The position numbers and the translations under genes are program-made. DNA of 64,000 nucleotides from Streptomyces netropsis (lineage in GTDB: Bacteria > Actinomycetota > Actinomycetes > Streptomycetales > Streptomycetaceae), in contig NZ_JACHJG010000003.1 in assembly GCF_014203545.1 (NCBI RefSeq), positions 682,001 to 746,000 on the forward strand, written 5' to 3'. Position 1 is the stretch's first letter, and every line of letters begins with the position of its first letter. Below are positions 34,086 to 43,526 of the stretch, one piece after another. The notes beneath the pieces were generated by a model. It ran no database searches. It worked only from the letters and a program-made list of their open reading frames with translations, and had not been told where the DNA came from.

Positions 34086-35588
34086 ATGGCACTTTCGAAC
34101 CGGGCGCACCGCAAGGCCCTCCTGCTCACCCTCTCCGCGACGGCGGTCGCCGCGACGCTCACCGTCCCGGCGCAGGCGTCTCCCGCCCCACCCGCCGCCC
34201 TCACCTGGAAGCCGTGCGCGAGCGCGGCCGGCGCCACCGAGTGCGCGACCCTTTCCGTACCGATGGACTACCGCGACCCGCGCGGTCAGCGGGTCGATCT
34301 CGCCGTCTCCCGGCTGCGCGGCGCCGACTCCCCCGCCAAGCGCGGCACCTTGCTCGTCATCCCCGGCGGCCCCGGCGGTTCGGGCGTGGCCCGCCTGGCC
34401 ACCAAGGGCGCCGAGCTGCGGAAACAGACGGGCGGGGCGTACGACATCGTCGCCTTCGACCCGCGCGGGGTCGGCGGCAGCACCCAAGCCGACTGCGGCA
34501 TCTCCGACGACGACCGCGAGATCACCCACCTCCGCCCCTGGCCGGGCCCCGACGGCGACATCACCGCCAACATCGCCCGGGCCCGCCGCGTCGCCACCGC
34601 CTGCCAGACCGACGGCGGTGCCATGCTGCGCAACATCTCCACCGCCAACGAGGTCCGCGACATCGAGAGCCTCCGCACGGCGCTCGGCGAGGAGAAGCTG
34701 TCGGCGTGGGGCGTCTCCTACGGCACGTACGTGGGGGCGGTGTACGCGCAGAAGTACCCGCACCGCACGGACCGTTGGGTGCTGGACAGCAGCGGCGACC
34801 CCGACCCGAATCGGGTCGAGCGCGGCTGGTCGGCGAACATGTCCGCCGCCGCGGACGACAGCTTCCCCGACTTCGCCGCCTGGGCGGCCGACCCCTCCCG
34901 CGACCGCGCGCACCGCCTCGCCGAGCGCGCCGAGGACGTCCGTCCGATGTTCCTGGAACTGGCGGCGAAACTGGACGCCGCGCCGAGGAAGTTCGCCGAC
35001 CCGGCCCACTTCCCCCTCACCGGCAACCGACTGCGCCAGGCCCTTCAGCAGGGCCTGTACACCAAGAACTCCTTCGAGCCCCTCGCCGAACTGATCCTGG
35101 CCGCCCGCGACACGACCGGCCCCCTGAAGGTCCGCGACGTCCTGCCCGGCGGCCCGCTGGGCCAGAGCGAGACGGCGGTCGTCGTCGGCACCCTCTGCAA
35201 CGACGTGAGCTGGCCCCACGACCTCCGCTCCTACGCCCGCGCCGTCACCGCCGACCGCGCCCGCCACCCCCTCACGGCGGGCATGCCGGTGGGCGTCATG
35301 CCCTGCGCCTTCTGGAAGACCGCCCCCACCGACAAACCCGTCCGCATCACCCCGCGCGGCCCCTCGAACATCCTCATGATCCAGAACCTCCGCGACCCCT
35401 CGACCCCCCACCGCGGCGCCCTCGAGATGCGCAGGTCCCTCGGCGACCGCGCCCGCCTCGTCACCGTCGACTCCGGTGGCCACGGCGCCTACTTGGCAAA
35501 CGGCAACGCCTGCGGCGACCGCGCGGTCACCGACTTCCTGACCACGGGCCGACGCCCGGCGGGGGACGTGGTCTGCCCGAAGCAGTGA
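34086..35588 (+). CDS. Secreted alpha/beta-hydrolase peptidase (tripeptidyl aminopeptidase type)
   Basis: The product (about 500 residues) has a signal peptide ending near VPAQAS, an oxyanion region LVIPGGPGGSG, the elbow WGVSYGTYVG with the catalytic serine, and a TAP-like C-terminal domain with the histidine in DSGGHGAYL. It matches the S33 secreted tripeptidyl aminopeptidases (Tap/SlpD/SlpE) of Streptomyces, which trim peptides from protein N-termini. ATG 34086 gives a normal signal peptide; ATG 34050 is an alternative. No ribosome site is obvious for either. Confidence 0.88.
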   Translation: MALSNRAHRKALLLTLSATAVAATLTVPAQASPAPPAALTWKPCASAAGATECATLSVPMDYRDPRGQRVDLAVSRLRGADSPAKRGTLLVIPGGPGGSGVARLATKGAELRKQTGGAYDIVAFDPRGVGGSTQADCGISDDDREITHLRPWPGPDGDITANIARARRVATACQTDGGAMLRNISTANEVRDIESLRTALGEEKLSAWGVSYGTYVGAVYAQKYPHRTDRWVLDSSGDPDPNRVERGWSANMSAAADDSFPDFAAWAADPSRDRAHRLAERAEDVRPMFLELAAKLDAAPRKFADPAHFPLTGNRLRQALQQGLYTKNSFEPLAELILAARDTTGPLKVRDVLPGGPLGQSETAVVVGTLCNDVSWPHDLRSYARAVTADRARHPLTAGMPVGVMPCAFWKTAPTDKPVRITPRGPSNILMIQNLRDPSTPHRGALEMRRSLGDRARLVTVDSGGHGAYLANGNACGDRAVTDFLTTGRRPAGDVVCPKQ

Positions 35589-35639
35589 CGTGATCTTCGC
35601 GGTTGCGGCTGCGAAATGGCGCGTGCGAGCATCGCGGTC

Positions 35640-36077
35640 ATGACCATGACGGGGGATCAGGTGGGGACGCGGGCCGTCGAGGGGGACGCGGCGGAGTTCC
35701 GCGAAGCCCGTCGCGCGTTCGGGGCCGCGCTCGGCGGGTTCCGCCGCTCCGCCGTGCTGGTCCCGCTCGACGACCGGGGCGGACTGTGGACCACCTCGTA
35801 CGGGGGCGTGTGGTGGATCCACGCCTTCTCCGACGAGGACGCCCTGGCCGACTTCGCCCGAACGCGGGACGGGCACACCGGGAGGCAGTGGGACTACGTC
35901 TCCGTCCTCGGCGCGCGACTGCTGGACGTCGTGATTCCCGGCATGGGGGAACCCGCGGGCGTCGCCCTCGACCCGGGAGGGGTCCACCCGATGCTGTTCC
36001 CGCCGCTCATGGGGGTCGTGCCGGACACCGCCGCGGTCGACGGCGCCCTGTACGCGTACGAGGAGGGGGCGCAGTGA
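35640..36077 (+). CDS. SseB-like N-terminal domain protein at the head of the Rhs cassette
   Basis: This protein of about 145 residues carries an SseB-type fold: a variable start, then SAVLVPLDDRGGLWTTSYGG, then VWWIHAFSDEDALADFAR. In actinobacteria such proteins often sit next to type VII-linked toxins. The start is uncertain: ATG 35640 or 35646. The stop overlaps the next start (GTGA), so it is coupled to the Rhs partner gene. A chaperone or immunity-like role is only an inference from position. Confidence 0.65.
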   Translation: MTMTGDQVGTRAVEGDAAEFREARRAFGAALGGFRRSAVLVPLDDRGGLWTTSYGGVWWIHAFSDEDALADFARTRDGHTGRQWDYVSVLGARLLDVVIPGMGEPAGVALDPGGVHPMLFPPLMGVVPDTAAVDGALYAYEEGAQ

Positions 36078-36661
36078 GCGACCAGCCGGATCTGAAGGCC
36101 CACGCGCACGACCTGGCCCTGATCACGAAGGGTCTGACCGACGCGCTCTCCGAGCTGGGGGAACTCAGCCCCTTGGGCGGGGCGGCCGCGGGCCGCGGCT
36201 TCGAGGACATCGCCCTGTCCGGCCTGGAGCTCGGACACGGGGGCCTCGCGGCGCAGTTCAAGGAGTTCTGCGCACGGTGGGAATGGGGAGTGCGCACCCT
36301 CGTCCACGACGGGAACGAGTTCGCCCGGCGGGTGGGGCTGTCGGCCGGCACGTACTACGAGCAGGACAAGTACGCCGAGGGAACGATGAAGGTGGCCGGT
36401 GCCGCGTTCGGCGCGAACCCGAATCTCACGGACGAACAGGTCGAGAACATGTCCTGGGACGAGGTGAAGGCGAACGGGAACTTCGAGAACGTCGACTACA
36501 GCGGGAAGTCGTTCGAAAAGTCCTGGGACCACGCCAAGGAGACGTGGGACGGAGTGGCCGAAGACATGGAAGCCACTCGGAACGAAAGATTCCGGATGTT
36601 GCTGGAGCAGGCCGGGCAGCACGGTCCGCGATCGGCCGACCAGCGGCAGGGTGACCACTGA
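36074..36661 (+). CDS. Helical partner protein upstream of the Rhs toxin (WXG100-like)
   Basis: The 195-residue protein is predicted helical and acidic. It starts VSDQPDLKAHAHDLALITKG, has ALSELGELSPLGG and a W-E-W-G turn (CARWEWGVRTL), and a charged C-terminus. That pattern fits ESX/WXG-type helper proteins. It is coupled on both sides: GTGA with the SseB-like gene and TGATG with the toxin. A role as export partner of the Rhs protein is inferred, not shown. Confidence 0.6.
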   Translation: MSDQPDLKAHAHDLALITKGLTDALSELGELSPLGGAAAGRGFEDIALSGLELGHGGLAAQFKEFCARWEWGVRTLVHDGNEFARRVGLSAGTYYEQDKYAEGTMKVAGAAFGANPNLTDEQVENMSWDEVKANGNFENVDYSGKSFEKSWDHAKETWDGVAEDMEATRNERFRMLLEQAGQHGPRSADQRQGDH

Positions 36662-39600
36662 TGGGCACCTACGACATGTTCAAGGACGTCGTCAACGCGG
36701 CGGCCGACAAGGCCGGCGACCTGGTCGACAAGGGCAAGGAGAAGGCCGGCGAGGCCGTCGACTGGGGCACCGAACAGCTCGGCGCCGGCCTGGACAGGAT
36801 GGGCCTGCACGACGCGGCCGACGTGATCGAGGACGCCGGTGACCTGCTCGCGTCCCGGATGGGCGCCAAGGTGGCCGAGCAGCAGCTCGGGCAGACCGAG
36901 CAGGCCAACGAGCTCGTCCACGGGTCGCCGGGGAGGATCCGGGCCTCGGCACTGCACCTGAAGGATTTCCACGCCGCGTTCGACCGCGTCGGTCAGGGGA
37001 TGAAGGGCTTGGACTCCGGCCACTGGCGCGGGGAGGGGGCGGAGGCGTTCCGCAAGAAGTTCGCCACGCACCCCCAGCAGTGGCTCAAGGCGGCCGACGC
37101 GTGCGAGGAGGCGTACAAGGCGCTGGAGTCCTACGCGGAGACCGTGACCTGGGCCCAGGGCCAGGCGAAGGAAGCCATCGCCGCGTACAAGGCCGGCAAG
37201 GAGGCCACCAAGAAGGCCGTCGCCGCGCACAACGCGCAGGTCCACGCCTACAACGCCGCGGTCGACGCCTACAACGCCCGGCTGGGCGAGGGCAAACACC
37301 CCGGCGCCAAGCCGACGGGCGCGCCCGGGGCGTTCAGCGACCCCGGCGCGGCCAAGATCAAGGAAGCGCGGGAGATCCTCGCCCGGGCCCGCTCGCAACG
37401 CGACTCCGCCGCCGAGAAGGCGCGGGCGACGGTCGGCGGCGCACTGGCCCATGCCCCGGAGAAGCCGGAATTCACCGACCGTGTGTCGGACGACTTCGCC
37501 GACTTCCGCACGGCGTCCGCCGACACCGGCCTCCATGTGTTGGGAGGTGTGACCAAGGGCGCCGCAGGCGTGGTGAAGTTCGGCCGCAGCGTCTTCCCCC
37601 TCGACCCGTACAACGTGACGCATCCCGCCCTCTATCTGGACCACCTCAACACATCCGTGGCGGGTCTGACCTCACTGGCGAACCATCCGGACCGGGCACC
37701 GAAGGTGCTGCTCGGCGACGGCTGGGGCAAGGACCCGAGGGAGGCGAGCGGACGCCTCGGCTTCGACCTGGGCTCGGCACTCGCGACCGGCGGTACGAGC
37801 GCTGCGGGCGCCGCGGGGCGGCGAGCCGTCGCCGCCGGGGCCAGGGAGGCGGGCAAGGAGGGCGCGGAGAGCCTGGCCCGCAGGGAGCTCGGCCGGGACA
37901 CCCGCGAACCCGCGCGCACGGACGGCACGAAGTCCACCTGCGAAACCGACCCGGTGGACCTGGCGACCGGCAAGATGTTCCTGTCCCAGACGGACGTCGC
38001 GCTGCCCGGCACGCTGCCCCTGGTGTTCCGTCGGCGGGTCCAGTCGGGGTACCGGCTGGGGCGATGGTTCGGCCCCTCCTGGTCCAGCACGGCCGACCAG
38101 CGGCTGGAGATCGACGCGGCCGGTGTCGTCTTCGTCCACGAGGACGACCTGCTGCTGGACTACCCGCACCCGGCGCCCGGCGTCCCGACCCTGCCGGTCG
38201 AGGGCCCGCGGTGGCCCTTGGAGAACGCGGCGGACGGCGGGTACGTCGTCACCGATCCGGTCGGCGGTCGCACCTGGCACTTCACGTCGCACGGCGACGA
38301 GCTGGCCCTTCTGGACCAGATATCCGACCGCGGCGGCCACTGGATCACCTTCGAGTACGACCCCGACGGCACTCCCACGGCCCTCGCCCACGACGGCGGG
38401 TACCGCGTCCGCCTCTCCACCGACGCCGGTCGCGTCACCGCCCTGCACCTCGTCGGCGCGGGGCCGGGCGGCACCGACACGGAGATCGTCCGCTACGGCT
38501 ACACCGACGGCGACCTGACCGAGGTGTTCAACTCCTCCGCCCTGCCACTGCGGTTCGCGTACGACGAGCGCGGCCGGGTCATCTCGTGGACCGACCGCAA
38601 CGACAGCCGCTACGACTACGCCTACGACGACGAGGACCGGTGCGTCCACCAGTCCGGCGTCGCGGGCCACATGCGCAGCACGGTGGAGTACGGACAACGC
38701 GACCCGGTGAGCGGGCTCCGGACCACCAGGGTGACGAACTCGCTGGGCCACACCAGCCGTCTCACCTTCAACGCGGCCCACCAGCTCCTCGCCGAGACCG
38801 ACCCGACCGGTTCGACCACCCGCTACCGGTGGGACCGCTACGACCGCCTCCTGTCACGCACCGACCCGCTCGGCCGCACCACGCGATTCCGCCACGACGA
38901 GGACGGGCGGCTGATCGCGGTGGTCCGCCCCGACGGGCGCGAGGCGACGACCGCGTACAACGCGCTGAGCCGGCCGGAGACGGTGACCCACGCGGACGGC
39001 ACGACCTGGCGGCAGACCTTCGACGACGCCGGCCGCCGGACCTCGGTGACCGACCCCTCGGGCGCCACCACCCACTACGCCTACGACGCGCTCGGCCATC
39101 CGGCCTCGGTCACGGACGCCCTGGGCGACACCACCCGCGTGCGGTGCGACCGGGCGGGGCTCCCCGTCGAGACGACCGACCCCTTGGGCGGAGTGACCAC
39201 GTACCTCCGTGACGCCTTCGGCCGTGTCACCACGGTCGTCGATCCGCTCGGGGCGACGACGAGGCTGTCGTGGTCGGTGGAGGGCAAGCTGGTCCGCCAC
39301 GTCGCTCCCGACGGGGCGGAGCAGTCATGGACGTACGACGGCGAGGGCAACTGCACCACGCACACCGACGCCCTCGGCGGCGTCACCCGTTCCGAGTACA
39401 CCCACTTCGACCTGCTCAGCGCCCGGACGGGCCCCGACGGGGTACGCCACGAGTTCACCCACGACACCCGGCTGCAACTGGTGGGCGTCACGAACCCGCA
39501 GGGCCTGAACTGGAGTTACACGTACGACCCGGCGGGCCGCCTCGCCGCCGAGACCGACTTCGACGGACGCACGCTCACCTACACGCACGACGACGCGGGT

Positions 39601-41454
39601 CAGCTCACCGCCCGGACCGACGCGTCGGGCCGGACCATCGCGTACGAGCACGACGAGCTCGGGCGAGTGGTCGCGAAGGACGCGGACGGCAAGGTCACGA
39701 CGTATGCCCACGACACGGCGGGCAGGCTGCTGGAGGCATCGGGGCCGGACGCGACACTGCTGTACAGCCGCGACCGCCTGGGCCGGATCAAGTCCGAGAC
39801 GTCCAACGGCCGTACGACCGTCTTCGCCCACGACGCACTGGGCCGCCGCACGCGCCGCGTCACCCCCATGGGTGCCGTCAGTACCTGGACGTACGACGCC
39901 GCGGGCCGCCGCACCTCGCTCACCGCTTCCGGCCACGCCTTCACCATGGAGCACGACGCGGCGGGCCGCGAGATCGCCCGCCACTTCGGCGAGGCGCTCA
40001 CCCTGTCGCACGGCTGGGACGCGACGGGCCGCCTCACCTCGCAGACGCTGACGGGCGAGGGGGCGGGAACCGTCCAGTCCCGCGCCTACACCTACCGCCG
40101 CGACGGCAACCTCACGGCCGTGGACGACCACCTTTCCGGCCTCCACACCTTCGACGTGGACGCGGTCGGGCGCGTCACCGCCGTATCGGCACCCGGCTGG
40201 TCCGAGCGCTACGCCTACGACGAGGCGGGCAACCAGACCGAGGCCGCCTGGCCTGCCGAACACGCGGGCCCGGAGGCCCTCGGCTCCCGTTCGTACACCG
40301 GCACCCGCATCAACCACGCGGGGCGCGTCCGCTACGAACACGACGACCTGGGCCGTGTCGTCCTGCGCCAGAAGCCCCGCCTTTCCCGCAAGCCGGACAC
40401 ATGGCACTACGAGTGGGACGCGGAGGACCGCCTCGCCTCCGTCCTGACCCCGGACGGCACACGCTGGCACTACCTGTACGACCCGCTGGGCCGCCGCATC
40501 GCCAAACAGCGCCTGACGGCCGCCGGGGACGTCGCCGAGCAGGTGGACTTCACCTGGGACGGCCCGACGCTCGTCGAACAGACCACGACGGCGGCCGGCC
40601 TGCCGCACCCGGTCACGCTCACGTGGGATCACGACGGCCTGCGCCCGGTCTCCCAGACGGAACGAATAACGGCTTCGGACGCGTCCCAGACGGAGATCGA
40701 CAGCCGCTTCTTCGCCATCGTCACCGACTTGGTCGGCACGCCCAGCGAACTCGTCGACGAATCCGGCACGATCGCGTGGCGAACCCGCGCGACACTCTGG
40801 GGCACGACGACATGGGCGGCGGACAGCACGGCCTACACGCCCCTGCGTTTCCCGGGCCAATACTTCGACCCGGAAACGGGCCTCCACTACAATTTCCACC
40901 GCCACTACGACCCGGAAACGGCCCGCTACACGTCCCCGGACCCGCTGGGCCTGACGCCGTCACCGAACCCGTCGACGTACGTCCACAATCCGCATACGTG
41001 GGCGGATCCACTGGGGCTGGCGCCGGATTGCGGAGAGCATCTTTTTCGGGGTACCACCCCAGGGCACCAGGGGAGCCCCGGCTCTCAACGGCACGAGATC
41101 ACACCCACATCAACCGACCCAGGGGTGGCGACTGCGTTTGCCACCCAGGCCGAGAACTTTGCCCCCAGCGTGGTGATGGGAATACCTCGCAGCTCCCTGG
41201 AAGGTGTGGCCACCTTCGACGGTTACATTGCAGCAGAGGCCGAGGTCGCCGTCGGTTTGAAAGCCACGGACCTAGCGGAAAGAGCCGCTTTCCAAATACC
41301 AGCCAACACTGCCAGGGATATCCTGAAAGGGATGGACATTTACGTCCCGAGGAGGATCGGCCTAGGCGACCTCACCGGCGTCCTGGAAGCACTTCCCAAG
41401 CTTTCACCCGAGCAAATATCCAGATTCGTTGCGGAGGCTTACCGACATGGCTGA
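36661..41454 (+). CDS. Rhs/YD-repeat polymorphic toxin with WXG-type N-terminus
   Basis: The 1597-residue protein has several parts. Residues 1-200 are helical with a WXG-like turn (HWRGEGAEAF, W122-G124), suggesting type VII export. A DUF6531-like head begins near 430 (DPVDLATGKMFLSQ). YD/RHS repeats fill about 600-1390 (YDERGRV, YDDEDRC, YDPAGRL and so on), building a shell. The core LRFPGQYFDPETGLHYNFHR and DPLGL end near 1455. The last 142 residues are a variable tip with FRG (R1463), TPTSTD (S1484) and AEAE (E1526/E1528), resembling the R-S-E motif of ADP-ribosyltransferases. That part is visibly lower in GC and uses rarer codons, a sign of tip exchange. A small immunity candidate overlaps the end. 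Confidence 0.85.
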   Translation: MGTYDMFKDVVNAAADKAGDLVDKGKEKAGEAVDWGTEQLGAGLDRMGLHDAADVIEDAGDLLASRMGAKVAEQQLGQTEQANELVHGSPGRIRASALHLKDFHAAFDRVGQGMKGLDSGHWRGEGAEAFRKKFATHPQQWLKAADACEEAYKALESYAETVTWAQGQAKEAIAAYKAGKEATKKAVAAHNAQVHAYNAAVDAYNARLGEGKHPGAKPTGAPGAFSDPGAAKIKEAREILARARSQRDSAAEKARATVGGALAHAPEKPEFTDRVSDDFADFRTASADTGLHVLGGVTKGAAGVVKFGRSVFPLDPYNVTHPALYLDHLNTSVAGLTSLANHPDRAPKVLLGDGWGKDPREASGRLGFDLGSALATGGTSAAGAAGRRAVAAGAREAGKEGAESLARRELGRDTREPARTDGTKSTCETDPVDLATGKMFLSQTDVALPGTLPLVFRRRVQSGYRLGRWFGPSWSSTADQRLEIDAAGVVFVHEDDLLLDYPHPAPGVPTLPVEGPRWPLENAADGGYVVTDPVGGRTWHFTSHGDELALLDQISDRGGHWITFEYDPDGTPTALAHDGGYRVRLSTDAGRVTALHLVGAGPGGTDTEIVRYGYTDGDLTEVFNSSALPLRFAYDERGRVISWTDRNDSRYDYAYDDEDRCVHQSGVAGHMRSTVEYGQRDPVSGLRTTRVTNSLGHTSRLTFNAAHQLLAETDPTGSTTRYRWDRYDRLLSRTDPLGRTTRFRHDEDGRLIAVVRPDGREATTAYNALSRPETVTHADGTTWRQTFDDAGRRTSVTDPSGATTHYAYDALGHPASVTDALGDTTRVRCDRAGLPVETTDPLGGVTTYLRDAFGRVTTVVDPLGATTRLSWSVEGKLVRHVAPDGAEQSWTYDGEGNCTTHTDALGGVTRSEYTHFDLLSARTGPDGVRHEFTHDTRLQLVGVTNPQGLNWSYTYDPAGRLAAETDFDGRTLTYTHDDAGQLTARTDASGRTIAYEHDELGRVVAKDADGKVTTYAHDTAGRLLEASGPDATLLYSRDRLGRIKSETSNGRTTVFAHDALGRRTRRVTPMGAVSTWTYDAAGRRTSLTASGHAFTMEHDAAGREIARHFGEALTLSHGWDATGRLTSQTLTGEGAGTVQSRAYTYRRDGNLTAVDDHLSGLHTFDVDAVGRVTAVSAPGWSERYAYDEAGNQTEAAWPAEHAGPEALGSRSYTGTRINHAGRVRYEHDDLGRVVLRQKPRLSRKPDTWHYEWDAEDRLASVLTPDGTRWHYLYDPLGRRIAKQRLTAAGDVAEQVDFTWDGPTLVEQTTTAAGLPHPVTLTWDHDGLRPVSQTERITASDASQTEIDSRFFAIVTDLVGTPSELVDESGTIAWRTRATLWGTTTWAADSTAYTPLRFPGQYFDPETGLHYNFHRHYDPETARYTSPDPLGLTPSPNPSTYVHNPHTWADPLGLAPDCGEHLFRGTTPGHQGSPGSQRHEITPTSTDPGVATAFATQAENFAPSVVMGIPRSSLEGVATFDGYIAAEAEVAVGLKATDLAERAAFQIPANTARDILKGMDIYVPRRIGLGDLTGVLEALPKLSPEQISRFVAEAYRHG

Positions 41455-41737
41455 CGAGACCGTACTCCAGGTGGCAGAAGTTCGTAGCACGGGCCCCGAA
41501 TCAGCGGAGTGCATCGTGCGCTGCATTTCTGGCATGGCGCGTCCTGGCGATCCGTTCATCCTTGCCGATGAAAGCAGGACTGGAAGGCAATCATCACCCA
41601 TGGTCTTGCAGTGGATCGAGTGCTACGGCTCCCGGAGGGAAGTACTTGAGCTGTCATACACAGCAAGGATCCACCTTTCTGGCGATGCTGCCCCAGCACT
41701 CCAAACGGGAAGCCTGATTACGTCCGTATCACCGTAA
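41447..41737 (+). CDS. Candidate immunity protein for the Rhs toxin
   Basis: The 96-residue product starts MADETVLQVAEVRSTG. Its ATG lies inside the toxin end, overlapping by eight bases, with GGAGG well placed upstream. It looks beta-rich, without signal peptide or recognised domain. It shares the lower GC and codon use of the toxin tip (gca, aga, ata codons). The gene directly after an Rhs tip normally encodes the cognate immunity protein; that role is inferred from position. Confidence 0.65.
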   Translation: MADETVLQVAEVRSTGPESAECIVRCISGMARPGDPFILADESRTGRQSSPMVLQWIECYGSRREVLELSYTARIHLSGDAAPALQTGSLITSVSP

Positions 41738-41864
41738 GTGTCCGCGTAAGTGAAAGTCTCACCAGGCCCCCGGAACGTAACGGCACCGCCGGAGCGTCGA
41801 TGCCGACAGCTCCGCTCCCCAGACCCCCCACACGCAAGCCCGGCGGAGCCATATCGTGGCGACC

Positions 41865-42596
41865 ATGATCCGACACATAGAGTTCGAACGACTGCACAAC
41901 TTCCGTGACTTGGGCGGCTACCGCACCGACGACGGCCGCACCCTGCGGTGGGGGCGGCTCTATCGGTCCGACTCGCTCCACAAGCTTCAGGGTGAGGACT
42001 GGGAGCGCTTCCTCGCGCTCGGCGTGCGCACGGTCATCGATCTGCGCTATCCCTGGGAGATAGCGAGGAGTGGCCGCGTGCCCGAGCACAGCCAACTCGC
42101 CTATCACAACCTGAGCGTCGAGCACCGGCCCTACGACCAGGCGGCGATCGACCCCGCCCTCGATCCCTGGCGCTATCTCGCCGACCGTTATGCCGAGGTC
42201 GCCCTCGACGGGGCCGAGGAGCTCCGGCAGGCTCTCGGCGTCATCGCGTCCGGCAGCGAGCCGCTCGTCTTCCACTGCCAGTCGGGCAAGGACCGCACCG
42301 GTCTCCTCGCCTCTCTGGTGCTTTCCCTTCTGGGCGTGGCCGAGGAGGACGTTCTCGCGGACTTCGCGCTCACCGAACTGGCCACCGAGCGGCTGGTCGC
42401 CGACTGGCGGGCCGCGCATCCCACGCGGGAGCTCGTCTGGCCGGGATACGGGCGGGCGCCGGAGGAGGTCATGCGGTTGTTCCTGGCCGATCTGGCCGCC
42501 GAGTACGGGTCCGTGCACGGATACGCCACCGAGCGACTGGGCGTCGACGACGACCTGATCTCACAACTGCGGACACAACTCCTGACTCACGGGTGA
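41865..42596 (+). CDS. Tyrosine-protein phosphatase (PtpB-like)
   Basis: The 243-residue enzyme has the catalytic P-loop HCQSGKDRTG (C138, R144; C-x5-R) and an N-terminal FRDLGGYRTDDGR motif typical of MPtpB-type phosphatases, which act on phosphotyrosine and sometimes phosphoinositides. ATG 41865 is preferred to GTG 41856; GGAG lies about 13 bases upstream. Its stop overlaps the convergent MepB gene by ten bases. No kinase is nearby. Confidence 0.88.
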   Translation: MIRHIEFERLHNFRDLGGYRTDDGRTLRWGRLYRSDSLHKLQGEDWERFLALGVRTVIDLRYPWEIARSGRVPEHSQLAYHNLSVEHRPYDQAAIDPALDPWRYLADRYAEVALDGAEELRQALGVIASGSEPLVFHCQSGKDRTGLLASLVLSLLGVAEEDVLADFALTELATERLVADWRAAHPTRELVWPGYGRAPEEVMRLFLADLAAEYGSVHGYATERLGVDDDLISQLRTQLLTHG

Positions 42597-43093
42597 TAGA
42601 GCGCCCGGGCGCGGTCCCGGTCGACGGAGCCGTCCCCGGGAACGGGCAGGAAGTATTCCGTCTGCCACTTCTGCGTGCTGCCCGCCTGGCGATTGGTCGT
42701 CGTGACCCACGGCGGGTAGACGCGGAACGCCCGCTTCCCGCCGGCACCCTCCGTCGATACGATGCCGCGCTCGCGCAGCACCTCCCGTGGAAAGACGAAC
42801 TGTCCGAAACGGTCGCCGTCCCGGGCGCTGACGACGAAGAGGTCGACCGGGTCCGCCGCGTCGAAGGGCTGGATCGGGCCGCCCGCGGATCGCTTCCACA
42901 CCGTGACGAATTGGCCGACCTTCGTGGGGGTCGTCTTCGCCACCCGGAATCTGACCGACCGGCCGTCCAGGGTGAATTCGTGTGCCGCGTACTCGGCGCT
43001 CTCCGCCTCGGGCACCGGATCCGAGCAGCTGAATCCGCTCGGGTCGTACACCAGGGTCTTCGCCGCGAGCAGGTCGCCGTGGATCGTCGTCAT
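42587..43093 (-). CDS. MepB family protein
   Basis: The 168-residue protein matches the MepB family (named from a staphylococcal gene next to mepA; function unclear). Recognisable motifs are GQFVTVWKRS, FGQFVFPREVL, RAFRVYPPWV and TQKWQTEYF. It converges on the phosphatase gene and overlaps it by ten bases. Nothing in the sequence shows its reaction. Confidence 0.8.
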   Translation of the reverse strand: MTTIHGDLLAAKTLVYDPSGFSCSDPVPEAESAEYAAHEFTLDGRSVRFRVAKTTPTKVGQFVTVWKRSAGGPIQPFDAADPVDLFVVSARDGDRFGQFVFPREVLRERGIVSTEGAGGKRAFRVYPPWVTTTNRQAGSTQKWQTEYFLPVPGDGSVDRDRARALYHP

Positions 43094-43199
43094 TCCCCGA
43101 TCCTGCCATCACCCCGAAGGCGCGAGATGCGGCCCCTGACCGGCTGTGTCAGCCTTTCCGCGAGACCCGATCCGCGTCACCCCTTGGGAGTGATCAAGC

Positions 43200-43373
43200 A
43201 TGGGTAGTGAAGACAAAGCGCGGGGCAAGGCGCGGCAGAAGGCCGACGATGCCAAATCCAAGGCCTCCGGGACCAAGGAACAGGCCGAGGAACGCGCCCG
43301 CAAGGCCAAACTGGAGGCCGACGAGCAGGACCAGAGGGCCCGCGAGATCTTCGACAGGGACTACGACGCCTGA
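43200..43373 (+). CDS. Small, highly charged hydrophilic protein
   Basis: A 57-residue frame starts MGSEDKARGKARQKADDAKS and is almost entirely Lys, Arg, Glu, Asp and Ala. It should form one long helix with a final IFDRDYDA. GGGAGTGA lies eight bases before the ATG. It has the composition of stress-related CsbD-like or LEA-like proteins, but no family is clear. Confidence 0.6.
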   Translation: MGSEDKARGKARQKADDAKSKASGTKEQAEERARKAKLEADEQDQRAREIFDRDYDA

Positions 43374-43526
43374 GAGCCCGAGGCACCGCCCCGGCACTCC
43401 TTATGCGCCCGTTCGGGTTGATTTTATGTAAAGAATCCTGTCCGGCCGCGTGCCCAGCCCTTCATTTCGCCCGATCCCTGGCGCCCTTCTCTCAACAGGA
43501 GCGAGCGAAAGAAGGGGCTGATCGCA

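Noticed and set aside
33270..35987. 905-codon minus-strand frame
   Set aside because: It covers the antisense of the peptidase and part of the amidase in another frame; no recognisable motif.
39270..41717. Long alternative frames inside the Rhs gene (also 37080-39212)
   Set aside because: The Rhs frame has clear YD repeats; the others are Arg/Pro-rich shadows, so there is no sign of a frameshift.
43425..43445. AT-rich stretch as a strong promoter for the hemopexin gene
   Set aside because: TTGATTTTATG looks promoter-like but lies about 90 bases from the start and no clear -10/-35 pair fits; left unassigned.
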